Part shown: positions 33,537-45,500 of the stretch, piece after piece
Position numbering within the stretch: the stretch's first letter is position 1
Layout: every line of letters begins with the position of its first letter
Assembly: GCA_941918925.1 (NCBI GenBank)
Contig: OW799235.1
Coordinates: forward strand, 49,213,491 to 49,277,490
Direction: 5' to 3'
From: Phyto melanocephala
Taxonomy: Eukaryota; Arthropoda; Insecta; Diptera; Rhinophoridae
DNA length: 64,000 nucleotides
Program-made: the position numbers and the translations under genes
Notes under the pieces: model-generated
Told to the model about the DNA's origin: nothing
The model's input: the letters and a program-made list of their open reading frames with translations, nothing else
The model's database searches: none

Positions 33537-36488
33537 TGTAATGGACGTTTCTAACACCCCGAAATTTTTTTTTGGTCCGTATATTTGTGTACAAAAGAAA
33601 AAAAAAAAAAGAAAAAGAATCATTAATATCAATCAAAAATACATAAATATTTTCCTAAAGAAACCGAAAGAAAAAGGTTAAATAAAATTAATTCGAAAAT
33701 TAAAGAGGGTAATTTAAAACATTGATATGTTTTATAAAAATAGAGAATTAATTATAAATCTTCGAAAACAAGTCTACAACTAAAGCGAACGAAAACGTAA
33801 AGTTCGAAAATAATCGCAAACGTTATACAACTTGTGTATTCATGTATTCACTAAATCTATAAGGAGTTGATATTTCAAGACATTTTGCAACTTGTGAAAA
33901 TATGCAAAATGATTAATAAACCTATAAAAATAGCCATTATAATTAAATTTTTCATTCATTCAAAATTTTTTATAGCCATATTATTTACCCTCGGGGAAAA
34001 GTAAATGATAATAATACATTACTGCATTCAGATACCCTAAAGTGGCAACCTCAATTTTAGCATCTTATTGACATTTCTATTGACATTTCGATACTCTATT
34101 ACTAAAATTTTACAACTGCACCGCTTTGATACCAAGTAAGAAAATTCTGGCATTTCCTTTTTCATCGAACCTCTGGACTGAAGACATCAACATCTAATCG
34201 GAAAATATTTACACATATTGGCACTAATCGGTAGGAAAGACATTAAATTTCCGAAGAATTCATCCAACGGCAATAGCAACAGGTATATATTTTTAAAATT
34301 TGAGTAGAACTTTCTTAATTGAAAAATAACAACAGATTTAACTCCACGTGTAGGAACCTGAGGCAGACTTTGTTCTGTCCTCTAGAATAATCCCGACAGG
34401 CTTCCAACCGCTTGCAAAAATATAGTGGTCATATGAAAGCAGAAGAAATCGTCAAAAGTTAGAAAAATAAATCCTCTGTTAAACACTGCACCTTTCTTTT
34501 TGTGAATCCTGTATCCATTGTGCATAAGCTCATCATAACGTGTGAGGACCAGTCTGAAACAAAAACGTGGGTATCAGGGATATCTGATCGCATCTCTTTT
34601 TTTTTTCTTTCATCGTTTGAACCTTATAGGTGTTATAAAAAAGAAATAGGAAAAAAGACCATTAAGAAACCAATACAAATCGATGGAAGCAGCCTTGATG
34701 GCTGCCTTGATGGCTGGCTGACGTCATTAATAATCGAGCCTGCACACACAAACTTTTATAAGATCAGACAAAACCTCATCCGCAACAGAGAAAAAATGTA
34801 AAGTATAGAAAACTTTTAATATCCAGCTAGTCCCGAACATCTCAAGAAAAAAGAAAAAAAAAGTATTTAAATATGGGCCTATAAAACAGAAAAAAAAACG
34901 AAATTTCAACAGAATATAATCGTCGTGAAATGAACGAAAATGATAATAAAGCAAAATTAAATATTAAAATCTAAGCAAAAGTGTCAACAGTCAAAAATAG
35001 TTATATGTAAAAATATAAATTTCCTACTTAAAATTACAAAAATCACCTAAACTAGAGAGAAAAGGAAAATAGTGAATTTAAAATTAAAAGCCGTAAAATG
35101 ATACAATAATTTTAATAGTTTCAAATTTTTGTGTAAAATGCATTTTTTTAAGTGAAAACCCCTAGTTAAAAACAAAAAAAAAGAATTATCTCGAACCACA
35201 AAAATTATGTGGAACTATTTTTACGTAGTAAAGCCTAAATCTAAGTATTTTATTTATTAGTCAAACGAAGAAGAACATGGCAAAAACAAAAATAAAATAA
35301 TATAAACAACTATTTATACACATCCATGCAAGAACAAACCCATTATTTTTTTTGAACACAACATTTAGCTACAACAGGATCGAGTTCGAACCAGAAGGCC
35401 TTCTTCAAGATCCCGAACAAGTTGGTAAGTCGTAAACTATTAATTTTTGTATATATACATATACATATGTAGATATTTCTTACATTGATGTCATACAACT
35501 ATAAGTAACGAGTAGTAAAGTAAGAGTAATGTCTCTCAGCCGAACGTAAATTAAGAGCTCATATTACGGTTTGATGGAACCAATAAATATATATATATAC
35601 ATATGTATATCTATTCCAAATTTACTCCATCCATTATTTTGCATTTTTTTTGCTATGTTATTTACTTCCGCCGACCTAGTTTTTGCTTCTACTATCAGCT
35701 GTTTAAATTTTTTAGTTTTGTTTGCCATATATGTAAAATAAGAAAAATAATACACTATGGAGCAGTTATCTTAATAACGCAATCAAATTTGATTTGCTAG
35801 TATTATTACACTACTATAATATAATAATATAATATAATATATATAATATAATTTTTTTTTCTAAAAATTCAGTTTTACTACCAATATTGAAATTGTTAAT
35901 TTAAATACCCGTTATTTTTTTGTGAATAATCTAAAACTCAAACAAAATAAGAAATTGTAATAATGTGTGTATTATTATAGAAAACAACAAGTAGTATTTA
36001 TGTTATATGAAATAAAAAAAGCATCCATAATGGATTTGTGAACTTAAAATTTAGTGGTTTTCTTGCTTAATGCAATAAGAGAATGAGGTAAGATCAGATG
36101 AGGGGCTCTACGAAAGTTTTTAGTTATGCCACTAGGGTGACTTAACTTTTTGGTCATTACCTTCATATATTAACGTATACCTTTGAGTAAATTTCAAAAC
36201 GTGATGGAAAACGGGGCTTGTTTTTCTTTTGATTCTTTTCTCATCACACCTGGCCTTAACTAATTTATTCTGTTAGTAACAAAAAAGGGAGTCTATAATA
36301 AAATATTGTTTTGTAAAAGTGACTGCAGGTAAGAAAGGACCCTATCCCCCCACCCGCCTGCTAAGCTAGCGGAATCAATGGCTCCCGTAGTCCTCTTCTG
36401 AAGTGCAGATCTGATGCATCATAAACCATCAAAATTTAATAAAATTTTGTGAAGCATCTACGACCAAAGTTATTTGGCGTACATTACA
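33537..36488 (+). repeat. 5' LTR (2952 bp) of the RING-Gag gypsy
   Basis: It begins TGTAATGGACGTTTC and ends GGCGTACATTACA. No convincing gene inside: the short frames at 34502-34801 are shared with the other LTR but change length between copies. A TATA-like element and poly-T/poly-A tracts are scattered. It lacks a ~50-bp block present in the 3' LTR near 45702-45750. Confidence 0.92.
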
Positions 36489-36496
36489 ATAGAAAA

Positions 36497-36514
36497 TGGC
36501 GCCCAACGTGGGTC
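36497..36514 (+). promoter_or_regulatory. Primer binding site, tRNA-Lys type
   Basis: TGGCGCCCAACGTGGG lies 8 bases after the 5' LTR. It matches the complement of the 3' end of insect tRNA-Lys (from memory). Osvaldo-like elements also use tRNA-Lys. Confidence 0.85.
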
Positions 36515-37415
36515 CGATAAGAACTCTTTTGTTCTGAAAGGCTCTAATTTATTTATATTTTTTTTGATTTTTAAGTACAGTAAAGTTTATATAACCCGCA
36601 AATTTATAATCTTTTAGAGATTAGGATTTAAGTTTAGAATAATTAATAAAACCTGACCGGATTTTTTAGCTATTTGAGAGAGTATAATTCAAATATGCTA
36701 ACCGTTAGACATTTTGTTAGTACTTTCTTTCCTTTTCGAATAATTTCTATAGGATTATATTTTTGTGATAACTTTAAAATCCTTTATATTTTTAAGATTT
36801 TATAACAAGTTGCTTGCCCTCTAACATTAAATGGATTTCATCATTATGCTTTCTGCGTTTTAATGACCGTAATGCTAAGAGATACCAAAGTCCGAATTTA
36901 TAGATGTATATTAGTAGGTGTGTTGAAAGTTTTAGGGATATGAAGATAATTTTAATGATCAATAGACCACAATTTTTTTTTTACCTGTATACGTTTATAT
37001 TATAGGTTATGACCAATTTCACTTCATTCCTTATTCATTTAGTAAAAGAAAACCACGTTACCCAAAACCTAATACATTTTTTTTTGTACCACATTGTTGC
37101 TGAAAAATAATATAGCCTGAACACTTGAATTACATTTTATTTTTGTGTTGAGAAAACATTTGTAAACAATTTCGAAACACTTTCGTGATTTTAGTGGTAG
37201 AACTTTGTTCGATTAAATTATTTATTCTATCAAATTGAATGTTTGATTCATATACAAAGTTAAATATTTTTTAAGGTATCAACGAAAAAGAAAAAAGAAA
37301 AAAATTTTTTTTTTAAATATATTTTTAAAAGAATTGATTACAAACTCTGCTAGAAACCAAGCTTTTTTGATCATTATATTTGCTTTCAATAATTCCTGTA
37401 GTAATATAATTCATT
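36515..37415 (+). other. Leader of the RING-Gag gypsy
   Basis: About 0.9 kb of AT-rich untranslated sequence between the primer site and gag ATG. No frame or nested element recognised. Confidence 0.65.
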
Positions 37416-38990
37416 ATGTCTCTGCAACATAGTCCACCATCTGGTCCTCCTCCACCACTGCCTTTGGCAGCTGATATCGTTGAACCATCCGTATGTCATT
37501 GTTGTCATCAAACTATGGTGGAAGGCGAAGATTGTCTCATAATAAACGAATGTAGTCATGCATATCATCGAATCTGTATTGAGACTTTTTTGTCTAATAA
37601 CTCTGAATGCCCCGTATGTAAACGGTCATGTCAGCTTAGCGAACTTCGCAAGCTAGTGATTCGTTCGAAGAGAACACAAAATGCGCGAAGTAAAGGACGT
37701 GGTGCAATGTCCTCGAGATATAACACTCGCAGCACCAGTAAAACTTTGACTCGAGATATAGGTAATATTCCCCCGGATAACACCACAAAATCGGATAAAA
37801 CTCAGAAATGTTCAAGTAATGTTTCGGTTTCATCTCAGGATGGTGAGGATGATCAAATTGCTACTAACGAAAACATAAGTAATTCACTAAATTATCAGGA
37901 AATTAATCAAATGGTTGAACAAACTCTAACAAAATTGTTACAAAATTTGAACATGGTTCCTACCCCAACTCGAAATCATTCTAATAACTGTTCAAACCAG
38001 ATTTCTAATGATATAAATCTAAATTTTTCTCATAATTCACAACGACACCCTAATGTACCTCATAATTTTGCTCCAACTCATAATTCTCCACTTAATCCTC
38101 AAATATTTTCGAACTCCAATTATAGTACCATGAATAATGATAAAGCTACTTCTATAATACAAAACTGGAATCTTAAATTCGATGGATCACAGAACGGACT
38201 TAATGTCGAAGAATTCCTCTATCGGTTGAGATCTCTAACCAAAGATAACTTTAATAGTGATTTTTCAATAATTTGCAGAAACTTGCATATTCTATTGACC
38301 GGTAAAGCCCGCGATTGGTACTGGCGGTATCATAAGCAGGTACCGAATATAGATTGGAATGAGTTTTGTGATGCGTTGCTATGTCAATACCGTGAATTCA
38401 AATCGTGCTTCGATATTCGCGATGAAATTCGAAATAGAAAGCAAAAACAGGGTGAAAGTTTCGACTCCTTTTTTGAGTCTGTATCGTCCATTATGGATCG
38501 TTTACCAACGCCCATGTCCGAGATGGAACTCATAGAGATACTTGCCCGAAATCTGCGTCCGGAGATTAGACAGGATCTACTTTATGTACCAATTCATTCA
38601 ATTCCGCACTTACGTAAATTGGTCCAAATGCGCGAAAATTTTTTAAGTGAAGAGCACGTTAGAAAGAATTTTCACAGTCGTTTACCAAATCCGAATATTC
38701 CTCGTCGTATAGCTGAAATAGTTGAGCCTATCGATTCGGATTGTACTAAAACTGAAAATGTTTTAGATTTTGCAGTTCAAGCTATTCAGAATTCAGATAG
38801 TACACCTAAATGCTGGAATTGCGATGAAGTTGGCCATCATTGGGAGGATTGCCTCCAAAAGCGACGTATTTTCTGTTACGGATGTGGCGCTAAGGAAATT
38901 TATAAACCAAACTGTGTGAAATGCGCTGCAAGAAAACCTAATTTGTCAAAAAACTTCCGACACAGCGGTCCTCAAAGGGACCAAGTGTAG
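37416..38990 (+). CDS. gag: Gag with N-terminal RING-H2 finger
   Basis: An intact 524-codon frame. After a Pro-rich start, residues 27-68 form a complete RING-H2 zinc finger. Its ligands are C27, C30, C46, H48, H51, C54, C65 and C68 with spacing C-x2-C-x15-C-x-H-x2-H-x2-C-x10-C-x2-C. A polar linker follows, then the Ty3-type capsid (about 240-420: WNLKFDGSQNGLNVEEFLYR, LLTGKARDWYWRYH, CQYREFKSCF). The nucleocapsid has one canonical knuckle, CWNCDEVGHHWEDC, and an atypical CYGCGAKEIYKPNC. RING domains usually make E3 ubiquitin ligases; such a role here is inference. The start ATG is the first in the frame and precedes the finger. Confidence 0.9.
   Translation: MSLQHSPPSGPPPPLPLAADIVEPSVCHCCHQTMVEGEDCLIINECSHAYHRICIETFLSNNSECPVCKRSCQLSELRKLVIRSKRTQNARSKGRGAMSSRYNTRSTSKTLTRDIGNIPPDNTTKSDKTQKCSSNVSVSSQDGEDDQIATNENISNSLNYQEINQMVEQTLTKLLQNLNMVPTPTRNHSNNCSNQISNDINLNFSHNSQRHPNVPHNFAPTHNSPLNPQIFSNSNYSTMNNDKATSIIQNWNLKFDGSQNGLNVEEFLYRLRSLTKDNFNSDFSIICRNLHILLTGKARDWYWRYHKQVPNIDWNEFCDALLCQYREFKSCFDIRDEIRNRKQKQGESFDSFFESVSSIMDRLPTPMSEMELIEILARNLRPEIRQDLLYVPIHSIPHLRKLVQMRENFLSEEHVRKNFHSRLPNPNIPRRIAEIVEPIDSDCTKTENVLDFAVQAIQNSDSTPKCWNCDEVGHHWEDCLQKRRIFCYGCGAKEIYKPNCVKCAARKPNLSKNFRHSGPQRDQV
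38948..38954 (+). promoter_or_regulatory. Predicted -1 frameshift slippery site
   Basis: AAAAAAC lies in the correct phase of gag (A AAA AAC, within the Ser-Lys-Asn codons). The -1 frame is open immediately after it, from 38954, and continues into pol, while gag ends 36 bases later at 38990. This is the standard layout for Gag-Pol frameshifting. I did not find an obvious strong downstream stem. Confidence 0.65.
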
Positions 38991-40927
38991 AATCTTGTGC
39001 AGAGGTAGAAAATGAATTTAAAAACTTCTCCCGCGAAGATAGCAATTTCTCCCCTGAATGTGACAATCTCAATATACACAACAATGATAGCAAATTTAAA
39101 CAGAGTAATATCGAACCCGTTCAAATTTTGAAACGTGCAAAGTGCTTAACAAATCACGACCAAGGTTTTAGAGAAGATAATAAGGAAATATTATACCCAA
39201 GACTACCTTATCACAAACGTTTAGAAAAATATCTAGAAAAACGCGATCAAATATTTAATATTGCCTCCATTGATGTTTCTTTAAAAACGAGACCAAAAAG
39301 ATCCACGTTAAGATATAGACGATTTTGGAAGATGAAAAAATTATGTGGCAAACTTTTAATATCCACTATTGTATCTGATTCCTAAGATATGCGATACTAC
39401 GCTCAAGTCAGTTTTCTTGATTTTGTCGAATATGGCTTGTTAGATACAGGAGCAAATATATCTTGCATTGGCTCCGATTTATCTACTGAAAAATTTGATA
39501 GTTTTCCTAATTTCATGCAATGTAAATCAACCGTTAAAACTGCAGATGGAAAATTACAACGCGTGTTGGGATGGCTTGAAACGAATGTGACTTTTAAAGA
39601 GCAAACAAAACCATTGAAACTATTCATCATTCCATCCATTTCACAGAGATTAATTCTCGGAATTGACTTCTGGAAGTCGTTTAATTTAATGTCTGAATTT
39701 CTTGGATCCATAGATATAATCGCCAGTAACAATTCGCCCGATAGTCCCTATACATTGTCTGCATTAGATGATTTCACTTATTTGTCCGAAACATCATTTA
39801 ACGTACATGACGAGAATTTATACTCGCTCTCGAATTGCCAACGTCAACAACTTGATGCTGTTGTCAAGCTTTTCCCTAATTTTGAAAAGCAGGGATTGGG
39901 ACGAATCAGTTTGATAAAGCACGCGATTGATATCGGTAATGCTACACCAATCAAGCAAAGGCACTATCCTGTCTCCCCTGCTGTCGAAAAGCTTATGTTT
40001 GGTGAGATAGATCGCATGTTGGCCTTGGGAGTAATAGAACAATCTACATCCCCTTGGAGTTCACCGATGAGGTTAGTTATTAAACCTAATAAGGTTCGGT
40101 TATGTTTAGATGCGAGGAAGGTAAATCTTGTAACAATGAAGGATGCATATCCATTACCAAATATCGAAGGTATATTTGCTAGGCTTCCAAAAGCCAATAT
40201 AATTTCTAAATTAGATTTAAAAGATGCATATTGGCAAATACCTTTAGAGGAGTCATCGAAACAACTAACTGCATTTACCATCCCGGGAAGGCAATTGTAC
40301 CAGTTTGTGGTAATGCCATTCGGCCTATGCAATGCGCCACAAACGATGTGTCGGTTAATGGATGAACTAATACCATCGGATTTAAGAAATTGCGTTTTCG
40401 GATATTTAGATGATTTGATAATAGTTTCCGAAGATTTCGAATCGCATTTAGAAGTCTTAGTAAGAATTTCGTCACAGTTTCGTAGGGCAAATTTAACTCT
40501 CAACATCTCAAAAAGCAAATTCTGTGTAACTAAGGTAAGCTATTTAGGATATGTTATCGGTAACGGAGGCATAACTACAGACCCAGAAAAAAATAGTGCC
40601 ATCGTTAATTGGCCCATTCCAAAAAATCTTAAGCAAGTGCGAGGGTTTATTGGATTGGCGGGGTGGTATCGGCGATTTATCGAAAATTTTTCGACCATAG
40701 TATATCCCATAACTGAAGTTATTTCTATAAAGAAAAAATTTAATTGGACCAGCGAGGCGCAACAAGCTTTTGAAAAAATTAAGTTTTTGCTCACTACTGC
40801 TCCCGTTTTGAACAACCCTGATTTTTCCAAAAAAATTTACTTACACTGTTATGCTAGCGATTACGGTATAGGCGCTGTCCTAGTGCAACTGGTAAAAACG
40901 GTCAAGAAAAACCCATTGCATTTATGA
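38954..40927 (+). CDS. pol: Pol part 1: protease and reverse transcriptase
   Basis: The -1 frame runs from the slippery site through a basic linker (RPKRSTLRYRRFWKMKK) to an in-frame TAA at 39383-39385, then on to 40927. The protease is EYGLLDTGANISCIG near 39430, with RLILGIDFWKS. Reverse transcriptase: VRLCLDARKVN near 40100, KLDLKDAYWQIPL, MPFGLCNAPQTMCR, catalytic GYLDDLIIVSE near 40405, then FIGLAGWYRRFI. RNase H begins (YASDYGIGAVL) and is interrupted by a frameshift near 40890. Apart from that stop and shift it looks functional. Confidence 0.9.
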
Positions 40928-42303
40928 GTAAAAAGTTAAATACCGCACAGCGTAACTATAGCGTCACTGAACGTGAGTGTTTGGCGGCATTAGAGGCAAT
41001 AAAACGATTTCGGTGCTATATTGAGATGCAAGAATTTGAGGTAGTGACAGATCATTCAAGTATTATGTGGCTTATGAAACAACCAGACCTGAGTGGTAGA
41101 TTGGCCAGATGGGTATTTAAGCTGCAAGGGTATAAGTTCACTGTAAGCCATCGAAAAGGCAAAGAAAATGTGGTACCAGATGCTTTGTCTCGTATACCTG
41201 CAGATGAAATTGCATCAGTAGAGTTAGTCGAACCCGAAATAGATTTGAATTCACCACATTTTGATGATAATGATTATATTGAGCTAAAAACTAAAATAAC
41301 AACTAATCAGTCGAAGTACCCCGATGTAAAAATTGTTGACAAATTTATATATTTTCGAACAGAACATTATTCTGGTGATTTGTTTCAAGAAGAAAGAGCA
41401 TGGAAGTTATGGATCCCCTGTAGTCTTCGATTTTCGACAATAAAAAGAGCACACGATCACCCCACCTATGCGCATGGCGGTATGGCCAAAACAGTGAGTT
41501 TATTAAGACGAAACTTTTATTGGCCGGGAATGGTACGAGATGTTCGAAACTACGTGAGAGACTGCGACATATGTAAATCTACAAAAGCCCCCAATTTCAT
41601 TATGAAGCCTCCAATGGGACAACAGAGCACATCTTTCCGACCTTTCCAGCGAATATATATTGACATTTTAGGACCCTACCCCCGCAGCAAGAACGGTTTT
41701 ATAGGTATACTTATCGTACTCGACCACCTAACAAAATTTCACTGGTTATGCCCTTTACGAAAATTCACGTCTGTAGCTATTAAGGATTTCTTAGAAAAAC
41801 ATATTTTCCATACATATGGTGTTCCAGAAATTATTATAAGTGATAATGGCAGTCAGTTTAAAGCCAACGACCTTAACGCCTTCTTCACCACTTATGGGAT
41901 TACACATACGTACACTGCCTACTATTCCCCCCAATCCAATGCTTCGGAACGAGTCAATCGTTCATTAATTGCTGGAATCAGAGCATATTTGCAAAACGAT
42001 CATCGTCTTTGGGATGAGAAACTAAGTGTTATAAGTTGTGCGCTGCGTAACTCATATCATCAGTCTATCGGTAGTTCTCCGTATCGTGCATTATTTGGTT
42101 TTGAGATAATTACACATGCCTCATCTTATGAGTTACTACGTAACTTGCAACAACTCGATGAACCCTCAGCCAATTTACAACGAGAAGATCAACTGCAACT
42201 CATCCGAAAAGACTTAGGAAAATATATTCGACAAGCATATGACAGAAACAAACAGCAATATAATTTACGAACAAGGAAGCAACACTTCAAAGTGAACGAG
42301 TGA
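40924..42303 (+). CDS. pol: Pol part 2: RNase H and integrase
   Basis: This frame continues RNase H after the shift: NYSVTERECLAALEAIK and VVTDHSSIMWLMK, then the linker HRKGKENVVPDALSRIP. Integrase: HHCC finger HDHPTYAHGGMAKTVSLLRR ... CDICK; catalytic Asp in IYIDILGPYP and IISDNGSQFKA; Glu in SNASERVNRSL. All catalytic residues are present. A stop at 42301-42303 ends the frame just before the C-terminal domain. Confidence 0.92.
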   Translation: MSKKLNTAQRNYSVTERECLAALEAIKRFRCYIEMQEFEVVTDHSSIMWLMKQPDLSGRLARWVFKLQGYKFTVSHRKGKENVVPDALSRIPADEIASVELVEPEIDLNSPHFDDNDYIELKTKITTNQSKYPDVKIVDKFIYFRTEHYSGDLFQEERAWKLWIPCSLRFSTIKRAHDHPTYAHGGMAKTVSLLRRNFYWPGMVRDVRNYVRDCDICKSTKAPNFIMKPPMGQQSTSFRPFQRIYIDILGPYPRSKNGFIGILIVLDHLTKFHWLCPLRKFTSVAIKDFLEKHIFHTYGVPEIIISDNGSQFKANDLNAFFTTYGITHTYTAYYSPQSNASERVNRSLIAGIRAYLQNDHRLWDEKLSVISCALRNSYHQSIGSSPYRALFGFEIITHASSYELLRNLQQLDEPSANLQREDQLQLIRKDLGKYIRQAYDRNKQQYNLRTRKQHFKVNE

Positions 42304-42453
42304 GAGTTGTCAAGGGAAAAATTTTAATGCCAAACTTTCACCTATGTTCATAAAGGCAAGAATTCGTGAAAGATTAGGGAACCATTATTATGTACTGGAA
42401 GATTTGCAAGGAAAATTAGTTGGTACAGTTCACGGTAAAGATATCAGACCGTA
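42304..42453 (+). pseudogene. pol: Integrase C-terminal domain after a frameshift
   Basis: In another frame, NAKLSPMFIKARIRERLG and YYVLEDLQGKLVG complete the integrase tail and end at a natural stop. A small indel near 42300-42330 separates it from the rest. Between here and the 3' LTR no env or other gene is seen, and no clear polypurine tract. Confidence 0.8.
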
Positions 42454-42505
42454 ACGCCTTTTTCCTGATAATTCTTTAACGCAGAACTTAAGAATTATCC
42501 GGTTT

Positions 42506-45500
42506 TGTAATGAACGTTTCTAACACCCCGAATTTTTTTTGGTCCGTATATTTGTGTACAAGAGAAAAAAAAAGAAAAAGAATCATTAATATCAATCAAA
42601 AATACATAAATATTTTCCTAAAGAAACCGAAAGAAAAAGGTTAAATAAAATTAATTCGAAAATTAAAGAGGGTAATTTAAAACATTGATATGTTTTATAA
42701 AAATAGAGAATTAATTATAAATCTTCGAAAACAAGTCTACAACTAAAGCAAACGAAAACGTAAAGTTCGAAAATAATCGCAAACGTTATACAACTTGTGT
42801 ATTCATGTATTCACTAAATCTATAAGGAGTCGATATTTCAAGACATTTTGCAACTTGTGAAAATATGCAAAATGTTTAATAAACCTATAAAAATAGCCAT
42901 TATAATTAAATTTTTCATTCATTCAAAATTTTTTATAGCCATATTATTTACCCTCGGGGAAAAGTAAATGATAATAGTACATTACTGCATTCAGATACCC
43001 TAAAGTGGCAACCTCAATTTTAGCATCTTATTGACATTTCTATAGACATTTCGATACTCTATTACTAAAATTTTACAACTGCACCGCTTTGATACCAAGT
43101 AAGAAAATTCTGGCATTTCCTTTTTTATCGAACCTCTGGACTGAAGACATCAACATCTAATCGGAAAATATTTACACATATTGGCACTAATCGGTAGGAA
43201 AGACATTAAATTTCCGAAGAATTCATCCAACGGCAATAACAACAGGTATATATTTTTAAAATTTGAGTAGAACTTTCTTAATTGAAAAGTAACAACAGAT
43301 TTAACGCCACGTGTAGGAACCTGAGGCAGACTTTGTTCTGTCCTCTAGAATAATCCCGACAGGCTTCCAACCGCTTGCAAAAATATAGTGGTCATATGAA
43401 AGCAAAAGAAATCGTCAAAAGTTAGAAAAATAAATCCGCTGTTAAACACTGCACCTTTCTTTTTGTGAATCCTGTATCCATTGTGCATAAGCTCATCATA
43501 ACGTGTGAGGACCAGTCTGAAACAAAAACGTGGGTATCAGGGATATCTGATCGCATCTCTTTTTTTTTCTTTCAGCCTTTTCAAGAACCTTATAGGTGTT
43601 ATAAAAAAGAAATAGGAAAAAAGACCATTAAGAAACCAATACAAATCGATGGAAGCAGCCATCAAACGTCATTAATAATCGAGCCTGCACACACAAACTT
43701 TTATAAGATCAGACAAAACCTCATCCGCAACAGAGAAAAAATGTAAAGTATAGAAAACTTTTAATATCCAGCTAGTCCCGAACATCTCAAGAAAAAAGAA
43801 AAAGAAAGTATTAAAATATGGGCCTATAAAACAGAAAAAAAAAACGAAATTTCAACAGAATATAATCGTCGTGAAATGAACGAAAATGATAATAAAGCAA
43901 AATTAAATATTAAAATCTAAGCAAAAGTGTCAACAGTCAAAAATAGTTATATGTAAAAATATAAATTTCCTACTTAAAATTACAAAAATCACCTAAACTA
44001 GAGAGAAAAGGAAAATAGTGAATTTGAAATTAAAAGTCGTAAAATGATACAATAATTTTAATAGTTTCAAATTTTTGTGTAAAATGCATTTTTTTAAGTG
44101 AAAACCCCTAGTGAAAAAAAAAAAAGAATTATCTCGAACCACAAAAATTATGTGGAACTATTTTTACGTAGTAAAGCCTAAATCTAAGTATTTTATTTAT
44201 TAGTCAAACGAAGAAGAACATGGCAAAAACAAAAATAAAATAATATAAACAACTATTTATACACATCCATGCAAGAACAAACCCATTATTTTTTTTGAAC
44301 ACAACATTTAGCTACAACAAGATCGAGTTCGAACGAGAAGGCCTTCTTCAAGATCCCGAACAAGTTGGTAAGTCGTAAACTATTAATTTTTGTATATATA
44401 CATCAACGCTGTCCAAATCTTAATTTTCTGTGCACAATTGTGCTACAAAAACAATAAAAAAAACTCACACCGACACTTGTTCTCTTATGTTTCAGTTTGA
44501 TTTCAGTCGTTAATTGAGTGTTAACGAGTGCACATGTGCGGATGCTTACGCTTTTTTTTCAGCTTTTTTGTTTTTTCAGCTTTGATTTAATTTCAAAATA
44601 AACCAGCAAACAAAATAGTATAATGGAAGACAAAAATTTTTGTTTTGTCATTAAAAATGCTTTTGGTAACATGCAATGCATTTTATGTTACCAAACATTT
44701 AAAACAAAATTTATTTGTTCCAAGCAGAGAAATAAATTAAGTTCTTCAAATTTAAAACATATTTTGTTAATAAGAAATTGTTACGAAACCTTAAATTTGG
44801 AAAACTTAATTTATAATGCGAAAATACACTTAATTTTTTAAGTTTTAATTGTAAATTAAAAATTGTATTTAATTTTATTAACTTTTTTTAAATACATATC
44901 ATTTCTATTTTGCTTTTGAAAGTAAAATTCATTACATTTGTAATGCTTAGTTTTGTGTTTGCTGGGCAATATTATCAATCCAATACAGACGCATTTCATT
45001 TATTGAGAGTTTTGGACAGCATTGATATACATATACATATGTAGATATTTCTTACATTAATGTCATACAACTATAAGTAACGAGTAGTAAAGTAAGAGTA
45101 ATGTCTCTCAGCCGAACGTAAATTAAGAGCTCATATTACGGTTTGATGGAACCAATAAATATATATATATATATATATACATATGTATATCTATTCCAAA
45201 TTTACTCCATCCATTATTTTGCATTTTTTTTGCTATGTTATTTACTTCCACTGACCTAGTTTTTGCTTCTACTATCAGCTGTTTAAATTTTTTAGTTTTG
45301 TTTGCCATATATGTAAAATAAGAAAAATAATACACTATGGAGCAGTTATCTTAATAACGCAATCAAATTTGATGTGCTAGTATTATTACATATTACATTA
45401 CCTACTATAATATAATTTTTTTTCTAAAAATTCAGTTTTACTACCAATATTGAAATTGTTAATTTAAATACCCGTTATTTTTTGTGAATAATCTAAAACT

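Noticed and set aside
39403..40830. Several minus-strand frames of 70-184 codons
   Set aside because: Antisense shadows of the intact RT region of the RING-Gag gypsy.
34502..43746. Open frames of 99 and 93 codons at the same place in both giant LTRs
   Set aside because: Shared because the LTRs are copies. Length and sequence change between the two by indels, with no known domain.
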